Below are positions 52,710 through 60,797 of a stretch of DNA of 64,000 bases, piece by piece. The notes under the pieces were generated by a model. It made no database searches, was not told where the DNA came from, and saw nothing but the letters and a program-made list of their open reading frames with translations. The translations under genes and the position numbers were made by a program. Each line of letters starts with the position of its first letter. The first letter of the stretch is position 1. This DNA is from GCA-002779465 sp964596535 (GTDB lineage Bacteria > Desulfobacterota > Desulfobacteria > Desulfobacterales > UBA2156). The stretch covers positions 34,926 to 98,925 of the forward strand of contig CAZQUR010000001.1 of the NCBI GenBank assembly GCA_964596535.1, read 5' to 3'.

Positions 52710-53578
52710 CGAAACTCAAGCTGGGTATCCCCAAGGGAAGCCTTCAGAACGCCACCATCTCCCTGTTCCAGCGGTCCGGATGGACCATCGACGTGAACGG
52801 GCGCAGCTATTTCCCGGAGATCAACGATCCCTTGATCGAATGCGCCATCTGCCGCGCCCAGGAGATGTCCCGGTACGTGGAAGGCGGCACACTGGATGCC
52901 GGCTTGACCGGAAAAGACTGGATCGCCGAAAACGCCTCCGATGTCCACGTGGCGGCCGATCTCATTTATTCCAAGGTCAGCTCCCGGCCCGCCCGATGGA
53001 TTTTGGCGGTCCCCTACGATTCCCCCATCCGTACCCTGGAGGATTTGAAAGAAAAGAAGATCGCCACGGAGCTGGTGCATTTTACGAAGCGGTTTTTCGA
53101 AGAACGCCGCATCAACGTGAAAGTGGAATTTTCCTGGGGCGCCACCGAGGCCAAGGTGGTCTCCGGACTCGCCGACGCGGTGGTGGAGGTAACGGAAACC
53201 GAAAGCACACTCAGGGCCCACGGGCTTCGGATCATCTTCGAGCTGATGCAGACCAACACTCAGCTCATCGCCAACCATGAGGCGTTCAGGGTGCCTGAAA
53301 AGCGGGAAAAGATCGAACAGATCGCCCTGCTGCTCAAAGGTGCCCTGTTGGGCGAAAAACTGGTCGGGTTGAAAATGAACGTTCCCGGGCAACACCTTGA
53401 AAACATCGTGTCGCTGCTTCCCAGCCTGAACGCCCCTACCGTGGCGCCCTTGTACCAGAGCCGGTGGTTTTCCGTGGAGACCGTGGTGGATCGCCAGATC
53501 GTCCGGGACCTGATTCCCAAGCTTTTAAAACAAGGCGCCGAAGGGATTATCGAGTATCCCTTGAACAAAGTCGTGTGA
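52706..53578 (+). CDS. hisG: ATP phosphoribosyltransferase, long form
   Basis: Commits ATP and PRPP to histidine synthesis and is feedback-inhibited by histidine. The 290-residue protein is the long HisG with a C-terminal ACT-like regulatory domain, so HisZ should not be needed. Motifs: GIPKGSLQNATISLF, GGTLDAGLTGKDWI and the PRPP loop ADAVVEVTETESTLRAHGL. Placed directly behind hisI in a two-gene histidine unit. Confidence 0.95.
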   Translation: MTKLKLGIPKGSLQNATISLFQRSGWTIDVNGRSYFPEINDPLIECAICRAQEMSRYVEGGTLDAGLTGKDWIAENASDVHVAADLIYSKVSSRPARWILAVPYDSPIRTLEDLKEKKIATELVHFTKRFFEERRINVKVEFSWGATEAKVVSGLADAVVEVTETESTLRAHGLRIIFELMQTNTQLIANHEAFRVPEKREKIEQIALLLKGALLGEKLVGLKMNVPGQHLENIVSLLPSLNAPTVAPLYQSRWFSVETVVDRQIVRDLIPKLLKQGAEGIIEYPLNKVV

Positions 53579-53643
53579 CGCGCCCGAAAACCAAGACGGC
53601 CGTTTTTTTCAAGGAAACCCATTGCCCCAGGAGCCTCGAACCC

Positions 53644-54222
53644 ATGAAGATCCGGTCGGCGGAATTTATCAAAAGCGCCGTCGAACCCAAAGGGTATCCG
53701 GCGGGCCGGTTCCCGGAAGTCGCCTTCCTGGGGCGTTCCAATGCGGGGAAATCTTCTCTCATCAACACCCTCGTGAATCGGAAACGTCTCGTGAAAACCA
53801 GCAGCACCCCGGGAAAGACCCGGCACTTGAATTTTTTTCTCATCAACGAAAAGTGGATGTTCGTGGACCTGCCGGGCTATGGATACGCCAAAGTACCCAT
53901 TACCTTGAGGAAAAACTGGAAACAATGGATCGAGACGTACCTTCGGAAAAGAGAGAACCTCAAAGGCGTGGTGCTGGTGATGGATATCCGGCGGACCCTC
54001 CGCCAGGAGGAGTTGGGTCTGGTGGAATGGTTGGCCGACCGGAAACGACGCTGCATCCTGGTCATGACCAAGGCGGACAAGCTTTCCAAGGCCCGGCAGT
54101 TGCAACAAGGCGCCGCCGCTTTGGAGGCGTTTTCAAAAGGACCGGATGTCCTGGTCCTTTTTTCCGCCAAGACCGGCCAGGGAAAAGATACATTGTGGGA
54201 AGCCATCGAGGCGTGCCGGTGA
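53644..54222 (+). CDS. engB: Ribosome biogenesis GTPase EngB/YsxC
   Basis: Essential GTPase in 50S subunit assembly, 192 residues. G1 is GRSNAGKSSL, G3 DLPGYGYAK, G4 TKADK and G5 SAKTGQG. ATG 53644 gives the typical MKIRSAEFIKSA start. A GTG at 53575 overlapping the hisG stop is possible but would add 23 atypical residues. It is next to era, another ribosome GTPase. Confidence 0.93.
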   Translation: MKIRSAEFIKSAVEPKGYPAGRFPEVAFLGRSNAGKSSLINTLVNRKRLVKTSSTPGKTRHLNFFLINEKWMFVDLPGYGYAKVPITLRKNWKQWIETYLRKRENLKGVVLVMDIRRTLRQEELGLVEWLADRKRRCILVMTKADKLSKARQLQQGAAALEAFSKGPDVLVLFSAKTGQGKDTLWEAIEACR

Positions 54223-54261
54223 GTACGAATCCCGGAGGCCCGAAACAGTGAAATATATCCA

Positions 54262-55182
54262 ATGACGGAACAACAGGGGAAAGACCTGTCCGGCGTTTCC
54301 TTTCGATCCGGATTCGTGGCCCTCGTGGGCCCGCCCAACGCCGGAAAATCGACCTTTTTGAACCGGGTCCTGAAGGAAAAGGTCTCCATTGTCTCCAAAA
54401 AACCCCAGACCACCCGGAACCGGATCTTGGGGATCGTGCACCGCTTCGGGGCCCAGGTCCTGTTTTTGGACACGCCCGGGGTCTTTTCGGGAGCCGCCGA
54501 TTTCAATGCCCGGCTCGTCAAAAAGGCGTTGGCCGCCCTTTCCGAAGCCGACGTGGTTCTCCTGTTGCTGGATGCCGCCGCACCGGATCCGGAGGCCGAA
54601 GCCCTTTTGCTCAAGGCCCTGCGGTCGAATCGATCCGGGGTGGTTTTGGCCCTCAACAAAATCGATCTGATGGACAAAAAGCGCTTGTTGCCCCTGATGG
54701 AAGCATGGATCAGTAAATATCCCTTTGAGGCGGTTTTTCCCGTCAGCGCCAAAACCGGGAACGGCATCGAGGCCCTGATGGAGGCCATTGAAGGGTTGTT
54801 GCCCGAAGGGCCGCCTTATTTCGACCCGGACGCGGTCACGGACGTCTCCACACGTTTCCTGGTGGCCGAACGGATCCGGGAAAAGGTCATCCGCTTCACC
54901 GGCCAAGAGATTCCGTACGCCGTCGCCGTCACCGTGGACGCCTTTTCTCACAATGCGGACCGATCCCTGATCCGGATCCGGGCCACCATCCACGTGGAGC
55001 GCGACTCCCAGAAAGGGATCCTCATCGGGGCCGCCGGGCAAAAGCTCAAACAGATCGGAATGCACGCCCGACAGGAGGTCGAAGCCTTTTTGGGGTGCAA
55101 GGTCTTTCTGGAGCTTTTTGTGCGGGTCCAGAAAAAATGGCGGAAGGATCCCAAGGCGCTGAAAAGGTTCGGGTACGAATGA
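54262..55182 (+). CDS. era: GTPase Era
   Basis: Binds 16S rRNA and 30S precursors. 306 residues: G1 GPPNAGKSTFLN, switch region RNRILGIV, G3 DTPGVF, G4 NKIDLM, G5 SAKTGNG, then a KH domain (LIGAAGQKLKQIGMHARQEVE). It follows engB by 39 nt and overlaps the ATP-grasp gene by 4 nt. Confidence 0.95.
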   Translation: MTEQQGKDLSGVSFRSGFVALVGPPNAGKSTFLNRVLKEKVSIVSKKPQTTRNRILGIVHRFGAQVLFLDTPGVFSGAADFNARLVKKALAALSEADVVLLLLDAAAPDPEAEALLLKALRSNRSGVVLALNKIDLMDKKRLLPLMEAWISKYPFEAVFPVSAKTGNGIEALMEAIEGLLPEGPPYFDPDAVTDVSTRFLVAERIREKVIRFTGQEIPYAVAVTVDAFSHNADRSLIRIRATIHVERDSQKGILIGAAGQKLKQIGMHARQEVEAFLGCKVFLELFVRVQKKWRKDPKALKRFGYE

Positions 55183-56042
55183 TCCTGTCCTTTCACCCCT
55201 GCTACGAAGGCGACGTCAACCGCCTGTGTGCGGGACGTGATCCGGGGCCGGAGGAATTGGCCTCCATTCAAAGGGCTTCCGCCGTGATCCTTCCCCAGGG
55301 ATGCCGGGAGTCCCTTTACCGCATGGCGACGGCCCATTGTCCCAATGTTTTCCCCAACTACGAGGTGCGCTTTGCCTTCCCGGGGAAAACGGATCAGATA
55401 CGGCTGTTCCGGCGCATGGGGGTTTGCCATCCCCGGAGTGAAATTTTTTCGTCCGTGGCGGACTTTTTTTCACGATACGGCGACGACGGAAAAGGGTTGC
55501 CCTTTTCCTTTCCCATGGTTTTCAAGTGGAACTGGGGCGGCGAGGGGGCAGGCGTCTTCCGGGTGGATTCCCCGGACGTCTTGAAAGATATGCTGTTATG
55601 GGAAAAAGGAAGCGGAAGCGATGCGCTGCCCTTTTTAATCCAGGAATTTCTTCCCGGCAAAAACCGCTCCCTGCGGGCCGCCGTCATCGGTGACGCCCTG
55701 TTTTCCTACTGGCGGATCCAACCCGATCCCAGCCGATTCCTGGCCAACGTCAACGCCGGCGGGATCATCGATGACCGGACGGACCCGGAACTTCAGGACG
55801 CGGGGAGAAACGCGGTTCGGGAATTTTGCGGAAAAAGCGGCCTCAATCTTGCCGGCATGGACCTGCTCTTCCGTGAAGGCGCCCCGGACGAAAACCCGGT
55901 CTTTTTGGAGATCAACTATTTTTTCGGCAGAAAAGGGCTGGGCGGATCGGAGCGGTATTATGGACTGTTGGCCCAGGCCATCGATCGATGGCTGTCCCGC
56001 CTCAACCTCAAAAGAAGGATCACCCGTGCCGGAACCGCATGA
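55179..56042 (+). CDS. ATP-grasp protein (RimK/glutathione-synthetase-like)
   Basis: A 287-residue protein coupled to era by an ATGA overlap. The start MILSFHPCYEGD is followed by FPMVFKWNWGGEGAGVF (ATP-binding lysine and glycine-rich loop), FLIQEFLPGKNRSLRAAVIG and VFLEINYFFGRKG (metal-binding Glu/Asn). These are ATP-grasp features. Such enzymes join a carboxylate to an amine or thiol; the substrate is unknown. The next gene, HNH, overlaps it. Confidence 0.8.
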   Translation: MILSFHPCYEGDVNRLCAGRDPGPEELASIQRASAVILPQGCRESLYRMATAHCPNVFPNYEVRFAFPGKTDQIRLFRRMGVCHPRSEIFSSVADFFSRYGDDGKGLPFSFPMVFKWNWGGEGAGVFRVDSPDVLKDMLLWEKGSGSDALPFLIQEFLPGKNRSLRAAVIGDALFSYWRIQPDPSRFLANVNAGGIIDDRTDPELQDAGRNAVREFCGKSGLNLAGMDLLFREGAPDENPVFLEINYFFGRKGLGGSERYYGLLAQAIDRWLSRLNLKRRITRAGTA

Positions 56043-56325
56043 CATGGACTTCGATGAAGCGCATCTGTCCACAGAACGCAGAAAAGCCAGGGAACTGAGG
56101 AAATCCCAGTGGTGGAAGCGGAAACTGGCAAAAGGAAAATGCCATTACTGCGGCAAATCCTTTTCGCCGGGAGCCCTCACCATGGACCATATCGTTCCCC
56201 TGTCCCGAGGAGGGAAAAGTACGAAGGGAAACCTGGTGCCCAGTTGCAAGGAATGCAACACCCGGAAAAAATATCTGCTTCCCATGGAGTGGGAGGCGTA
56301 TCTGAAAAAGATCCGCGAATCGTAA
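56026..56325 (+). CDS. Small HNH-domain protein
   Basis: A 99-residue protein with a basic helical N-terminus and an HNH endonuclease fold: CHYCGKSF, TMDHIVPLSRGGKSTKGNLV and CKECNTRKK. The zinc cysteine pairs and DH...N residues are intact. GTG 56026, inside the end of the ATP-grasp gene, follows AGAAGGA with 6-nt spacing and is preferred to ATG 56044. Small free-standing HNH proteins of this kind are widespread and mostly uncharacterised; no intron or mobile element is seen. Confidence 0.82.
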   Translation: MPEPHDMDFDEAHLSTERRKARELRKSQWWKRKLAKGKCHYCGKSFSPGALTMDHIVPLSRGGKSTKGNLVPSCKECNTRKKYLLPMEWEAYLKKIRES

Positions 56326-56355
56326 CCGGCGGAAGCCAACGACAGGGAGAAAATC

Positions 56356-56745
56356 ATGAAAAAACGCATGGCCGGGTTTCTCGGCGTCATCGGGTTGTGG
56401 GCCGCCGTGGGGGTGGGCTGCACCGTCATCGGAAAGACCAAAGAGTACCAGCCCTTCGACCCTTCCAAGTTCCAGTCATTGACACCGGGAAAGACCCGCG
56501 CCGCCGATGTCACACAGCTTTTCGGGGCTCCCACGGAGGTGGTGAAACTTACCAACGGAAACGCCTATATCTACCGGAGGGCCGTCACCAAGGGGACGGC
56601 GTTGTGGCTGGTGCTGCTGACCCTGGGCAATTTCGATACCCAGTATGACCAGGTGGCCCTTTTTTTCGATTCGGAGAATGTGCTTTCCCATTATGGGGTG
56701 AGCCTGAACGCGGAGCAGACGGCGTATGGGCTTCCCTTTAAATAA
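56356..56745 (+). CDS. Predicted small lipoprotein with SmpA/BLIP-like fold (1)
   Basis: A 129-residue exported protein with a signal sequence ending at a cysteine (AAVGVGC), though the lipobox is irregular. The segment LTPGKTRAADVTQLFGAPTEVV resembles the SmpA/OmlA-type repeat G.T...V...LG.P. It overlaps the following related gene by 20 nt. Probable envelope protein of unknown role. Confidence 0.7.
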   Translation: MKKRMAGFLGVIGLWAAVGVGCTVIGKTKEYQPFDPSKFQSLTPGKTRAADVTQLFGAPTEVVKLTNGNAYIYRRAVTKGTALWLVLLTLGNFDTQYDQVALFFDSENVLSHYGVSLNAEQTAYGLPFK

Positions 56746-57190
56746 GGCCTTCATCGGCCTTTGGGTTCTTTCATGGATCCTTGCGACAAACGGATGTCTT
56801 TCCTATCGGGTGCTCCGGGAGGTGGAAGGAAGCCCGGTGGCCGCGCCGTCCGAGACGCTTCGCATCGGATCCACCACCATGCAGGAAGTGCTGACGCTTT
56901 ACGGGGCGCCGAGCCGGATCGTGGCGCTTGAGGGAAGAGACCTTTTCATGTACATGCAATCCGTTTATGTGCAAAACAGCATCGCCTTCGGGATCCCCTT
57001 GACGGATTTTGCCGGATCCAGCGTGAGCTTTTCGGGATACACCAACCTCACGCGTTACGATCTTTTGGCGATGGTCTTCACGCCGGAGGGGATTCTGGAA
57101 GACATGGTTTTCGAAAAGGGAACCGGTCTGCCCTACCTGGAAACCCTTTTCAAAGACGACTCGGCGAAAAAGGCCGCCCCCGTCCCCTGA
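56726..57190 (+). CDS. Predicted small lipoprotein with SmpA/BLIP-like fold (2)
   Basis: A 154-residue exported protein with signal WVLSWILATNGC (cysteine at about 24). LRIGSTTMQEVLTLYGAPSRIV aligns with the same motif in the preceding gene, so the two are probably ancient tandem paralogues. A long hydrophobic central segment (SVYVQNSIAFGIPLTDF) is present. The ribosome site lies within the upstream gene, suggesting coupling. Confidence 0.68.
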   Translation: MGFPLNKAFIGLWVLSWILATNGCLSYRVLREVEGSPVAAPSETLRIGSTTMQEVLTLYGAPSRIVALEGRDLFMYMQSVYVQNSIAFGIPLTDFAGSSVSFSGYTNLTRYDLLAMVFTPEGILEDMVFEKGTGLPYLETLFKDDSAKKAAPVP

Positions 57191-57257
57191 CGCGGCCGCC
57201 CCTCAAACGGCGATTTCAGGAAGACGGAAGCCCCGCGGTGAGAAAAAAGATTCGACT

Positions 57258-57619
57258 TCATTGGGATGCAGAGGTGGTGAACCGGTCAATCCTCGCCTGG
57301 TGGTCTTCCGGGGTGAGCATTTGGGGAAGCCGCTGGAGGGAAAGGGCGACGGCGACATCCACGAGTTCCGATACGACCCCGCCCTTGGCCCGGCGGATCT
57401 GATTTTCGATTCTTTGCCGCGCGCTTTCGAGCATCACCTGGGCTTGCGCCCGGGCTTCCTGGATGATCCGCTCCCGTTCGGATTCCCCTTCTTTTAAAAT
57501 CCGGGCTTTCAGGGCCGAAAGGGTTTCGGCGCTTTCCTCTAATCGATTCTCATCGGCGCCGTCAGCGCGTCCACCGGCGGCGGGGTTCCGGAGGCATGGA
57601 CCGCACAAAAAAGTTTCTT
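57258..57619 (-). pseudogene. F0 ATP synthase b-subunit-like remnant
   Basis: The C-terminal 95 codons resemble the b/b' subunit stalk: RLEESAETLSALKARILKE, RERIIQEARAQAQVMLESA and LTPEDHQARIDRF. The transmembrane helix expected at the N-terminus is absent. In another frame, 57619-57539 encodes KKLFCAVHASGTPPPVDAL, which looks like the end of a signal peptide and could be the original N-terminus. No other atp genes are adjacent. A deleted gene copy is likely, though a short coiled-coil protein cannot be excluded. Confidence 0.5.
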
Positions 57620-57706
57620 CTATCAAATGCCTTTGAATTGTCAAGGAGAAATTCTCACCCGGCATGGATCATTCGATGGTAGGAAATTGTATGAAAAAAC
57701 AAAGGA

Positions 57707-58606
57707 TTATCCTTTGACCGGAGATCCCGGGGCCTTTTTTGCCGCATGCTCGAAAGACCGCTGCGCGTGATAGGAACTCCGCACCAGAGGACCGGATGCC
57801 ACGGCCGTAAACCCCATCTCCAGGGCCGTTTCTTTGAGGTTCTGAAAGGTTTCGGGGGGAACGAACCGGAAGACCGGCAGATGAGCGGCAGAGGGCTGCA
57901 GGTACTGGCCCAGGGTCAAAATCCGGCACCCCGCGGCATGAAGATCCGTGAACGTTTCCCGGATTTCTTCCAGGGTTTCGCCCACGCCCAGCATGAGCCC
58001 GGACTTGACGGGGATCCCGGGGGCCTTTTGGGCGGCCTCCCGGAGCAGCTGCACAGAGCGGTCGTAATCGGCTTCCGGCCGGACCTTTGGGTAAAGCCGG
58101 CGGACGGTTTCCACGTTGTGATTCAAGACATCCGGACCGGCGGCAAGGACCGCGGCGAGGGCGTCGCGGTTTCCCATAAAATCCGGCACCAGCACCTCCA
58201 CCCGGGCGCCGGGGATCCGCTTTTTGACGGCGGTGATGGTCTCGGCGAACTGAGCGGCCCCGCCGTCTTCAAGATCGTCCCGGGTCACGGAGGTGACCAC
58301 GATGAAGTCGAGCCCCAGCGTCGCGGCCGCGTCGGCCACCCGGTCCGGCTCTTCCGGGTCGGGCATTCCGGGCTGCCCGTGGGAAACGGCGCAAAACCGG
58401 CAGTTCCGGGTGCACCGATCCCCCAGGATCAGGAAAGTGGCGGTCTTTTCCCCGAAGCATTCGAACCGGTTGGGGCAAAGGGCTTCCTGGCAGACCGTGG
58501 AAAGCTTCCGGTCCCTCAGGAGCCCCTGGACCGTTTCGAATTCAGGCCCGAGCGGAAGCCGGGTCCGGATCCAGGGGGGCTTTCGGGTATGGATTCGAGG
58601 ATGCAT
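57707..58606 (-). CDS. lipA: Lipoyl synthase
   Basis: Radical-SAM enzyme that inserts two sulfurs into octanoyl groups on GcvH and related proteins. The 299-residue enzyme has the auxiliary cluster cysteines 39, 44, 50 (CQEALCPNRFEC), the radical-SAM CxxxCxxC at 65, 69, 72 (CTRNCRFC) and the C-terminal RSSYHA serine. It overlaps lipB by 65 nt; no later start would preserve the conserved RKPPWIRTRLP region. Confidence 0.96.
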   Translation of the reverse strand: MHPRIHTRKPPWIRTRLPLGPEFETVQGLLRDRKLSTVCQEALCPNRFECFGEKTATFLILGDRCTRNCRFCAVSHGQPGMPDPEEPDRVADAAATLGLDFIVVTSVTRDDLEDGGAAQFAETITAVKKRIPGARVEVLVPDFMGNRDALAAVLAAGPDVLNHNVETVRRLYPKVRPEADYDRSVQLLREAAQKAPGIPVKSGLMLGVGETLEEIRETFTDLHAAGCRILTLGQYLQPSAAHLPVFRFVPPETFQNLKETALEMGFTAVASGPLVRSSYHAQRSFEHAAKKAPGSPVKG

Positions 58607-59318
58607 GGGGTTTCGGTTCCAAAAAGGTATCGGGGTCCCCGGCGTTCAGGGTCACACCGAAAACGGTTTCGATGCATCGTTTCGCATGGGCGCGGACATG
58701 CTCCATGGAAACAGGGTTCCCGGTTTCTATGGACAACGAGGTCATCTGCACCCCGGAAAGGCCGCAGGGGTCGATCCAGGAAAAGGGCGTCAGGTCCACG
58801 GCGGCGTTGAAGGCCAGTCCGTGAAAGGCGATGTGTTTACGCACCGCGATGCCTACGCTCCCCAGTTTTTTCGCCCCCACCCAGACTCCCCGGTTTTCGG
58901 GCCTGCGTTCGGCATGCGCCCCCCACCGGGCCGCCAGGTGGATCATGACCGCCTCCAGGCGTGCCACGTAATCGGTGACGGCAAGGCGATGGTGCTGAAG
59001 ATCCACGATGGGATACAGGATCAACTGCCCCGGGCCGTGATAGGTGATGTCTCCCCCCCGTTCCGCGGGGATGACGGCGATGCCGCGTGCGTCGAGAAAG
59101 TCTTGTGACACCTTCAGGTGTTCCGATCCTCCCCGCCGGCCGAGGGTAAAGACCGGAAAATGCTCCAGGACCACCAGCACGTCATTAAAAAGAGTGCCTT
59201 CCAGGCGTCGGGCCAACAGGCGATGCTGTAACGCCAGCGCCTCCGGATACGCCACCCGGGGCAGTTCCAGGACCGTCCAGGAAGGACGACGGGGCGATGC
59301 ACGCGCGAGGGGACTCAC
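58542..59318 (-). CDS. lipB: Lipoyl(octanoyl) transferase
   Basis: Transfers octanoate from ACP to lipoyl domains, the step before LipA. 258 residues with RGGDITYHGPGQLI, the catalytic lysine in AKKLGSVGIAV (about 151) and Cys185 in WIDPCGLSG. The C-terminal tail (PHASSNPYPKAPLDPDPA) lies in the overlap with lipA. It follows gcvPB by 21 nt. Confidence 0.95.
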   Translation of the reverse strand: MSPLARASPRRPSWTVLELPRVAYPEALALQHRLLARRLEGTLFNDVLVVLEHFPVFTLGRRGGSEHLKVSQDFLDARGIAVIPAERGGDITYHGPGQLILYPIVDLQHHRLAVTDYVARLEAVMIHLAARWGAHAERRPENRGVWVGAKKLGSVGIAVRKHIAFHGLAFNAAVDLTPFSWIDPCGLSGVQMTSLSIETGNPVSMEHVRAHAKRCIETVFGVTLNAGDPDTFLEPKPHASSNPYPKAPLDPDPASARA

Positions 59319-59339
59319 AGGCGTTTTCTTTCTATCCCT

Positions 59340-60797
59340 TCAGTCGATAAGACACGGCCGCCGGGCCGCAGTCACCTCATCCAGACGTTTCACCTTGCAC
59401 CGGGTGGGCGCCGATTTGAGGCCTTCCGGGTTCTCCCCGGCTTCCCCGGCCACGGCGGTCATGGCTTCCACGAACCGGTCGAGATTCTCCTTGGATTCGG
59501 TCTCGGTGGGTTCGATCATGATGGCGCCGCTGACCACCAGGGGGAAATAAATCGTGGGGGGGTGGAAGCCGTAGTCCATGAGCCGTTTCACCATGTCCAG
59601 GGTGGTGACCTTACGGGCGGCCTGGCGCTTGTCCGTAAAGACGCACTCATGCATGCAGGGCGCATCGAAGGGCAGGTGGAAAACCCCCTTGAGCATTTCC
59701 TTCACGTAGTTGGCGTTGAGGACCGCCAACTGGCTGGCCTTTTTCAGATGATCCGGTCCCATGCTCAAAATATAACTGTAGGCCTTGATCATCACGCCCA
59801 CGTTTCCGAAAAAGGCGTGGAGTCGTCCCACGGATTCGGGAAAATCCTCGGAAAGGCCGAAGGCGTCCCCGTTCTTGACGATCCGGGGGACCGGTAAAAA
59901 GGGTTCCAGGTGCTTTCGCACGCAGATGGGCCCGCTTCCGGGGCCGCCGCCCCCGTGGGGCGTGGAAAAGGTCTTGTGGAGGTTGAGGTGAAGCACGTCG
60001 ATCCCGATGGCGGCCATGTCCACGATCCCCATGAGGGCGTTCATGTTGGCGCCGTCGCAGTAGACGAGCCCCCCCTTGTCGTGGACGATTTCGGCGATGG
60101 CCTTTACGTGGTTTTCGAAAAGCCCCAGGGTGTTGGGATTGGTGAGCATGATCCCGGCGGTCTCTTCGTCCATGAGTTCCCCCACCGTCTCCGGGGTCAA
60201 AATCCCCTTTGCCCCGGATTTGACGGCCACACTCTTGTACCCGCACAACGTGGCGCTGGCCGGGTTGGTGCCGTGGGCCGTGTCCGGCACCAGGATCTTG
60301 GACCGGGGGTTTCCGTTTCGCCGGTGGTAGGCGTGAATGAGGAGCATCCCGGAGAACTCCCCCTGGGCGCCTGCGGCGGGCTGTAGGGAGACGGCGTCCA
60401 TCCCCGTGATCTCGGCCAGGTGCCGTTCCAGGTCGTACATGAGTTCCAGGATCCCCTGGCAAAGAGTTTCCGGAAAAAGCGGGTGGGCGCCGGCGAATCC
60501 GGGTAGGCCGGCCTGGCGTTCATGGGTCTTGGGGTTGTATTTCATGGTGCACGATCCCAGGGGGTACATCCCGGCGTCCACCGAAAAGTTCCACTGGGAA
60601 AGACGGGTGTAGTGGCGCACCACGTCCACTTCGCTCAAGCCAGGAAAGCCCGGGCCGTCGCCCACAAGGGCGTCGTCGATGGCCGCGGACGGGACGTCCG
60701 TTCTGGGCAGGGAATACCCGGTTCTTCCCGTGCATCCTTTTTCCCACAGGAGGGGTTCGTTCAGGACCAGCCCGGTGGTGCCGATGGATTCCGTCAT
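59340..60797 (-). CDS. gcvPB: Glycine dehydrogenase (decarboxylating) subunit 2
   Basis: Beta part of the split P-protein that decarboxylates glycine. The 485-residue protein contains the PLP lysine in LNLHKTFSTPHGGGGPG and QPAAGAQGEFSGM. Split P-proteins are typical of many anaerobes and thermophiles. Its ATG overlaps the gcvPA stop by 4 nt. Confidence 0.95.
   Translation of the reverse strand: MTESIGTTGLVLNEPLLWEKGCTGRTGYSLPRTDVPSAAIDDALVGDGPGFPGLSEVDVVRHYTRLSQWNFSVDAGMYPLGSCTMKYNPKTHERQAGLPGFAGAHPLFPETLCQGILELMYDLERHLAEITGMDAVSLQPAAGAQGEFSGMLLIHAYHRRNGNPRSKILVPDTAHGTNPASATLCGYKSVAVKSGAKGILTPETVGELMDEETAGIMLTNPNTLGLFENHVKAIAEIVHDKGGLVYCDGANMNALMGIVDMAAIGIDVLHLNLHKTFSTPHGGGGPGSGPICVRKHLEPFLPVPRIVKNGDAFGLSEDFPESVGRLHAFFGNVGVMIKAYSYILSMGPDHLKKASQLAVLNANYVKEMLKGVFHLPFDAPCMHECVFTDKRQAARKVTTLDMVKRLMDYGFHPPTIYFPLVVSGAIMIEPTETESKENLDRFVEAMTAVAGEAGENPEGLKSAPTRCKVKRLDEVTAARRPCLID

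Noticed and set aside
55690..56325. 211-codon reading of the HNH gene
   Set aside because: The first 112 codons overlap the ATP-grasp gene in another frame; a GTG with a good ribosome site at 56026 explains the real gene.
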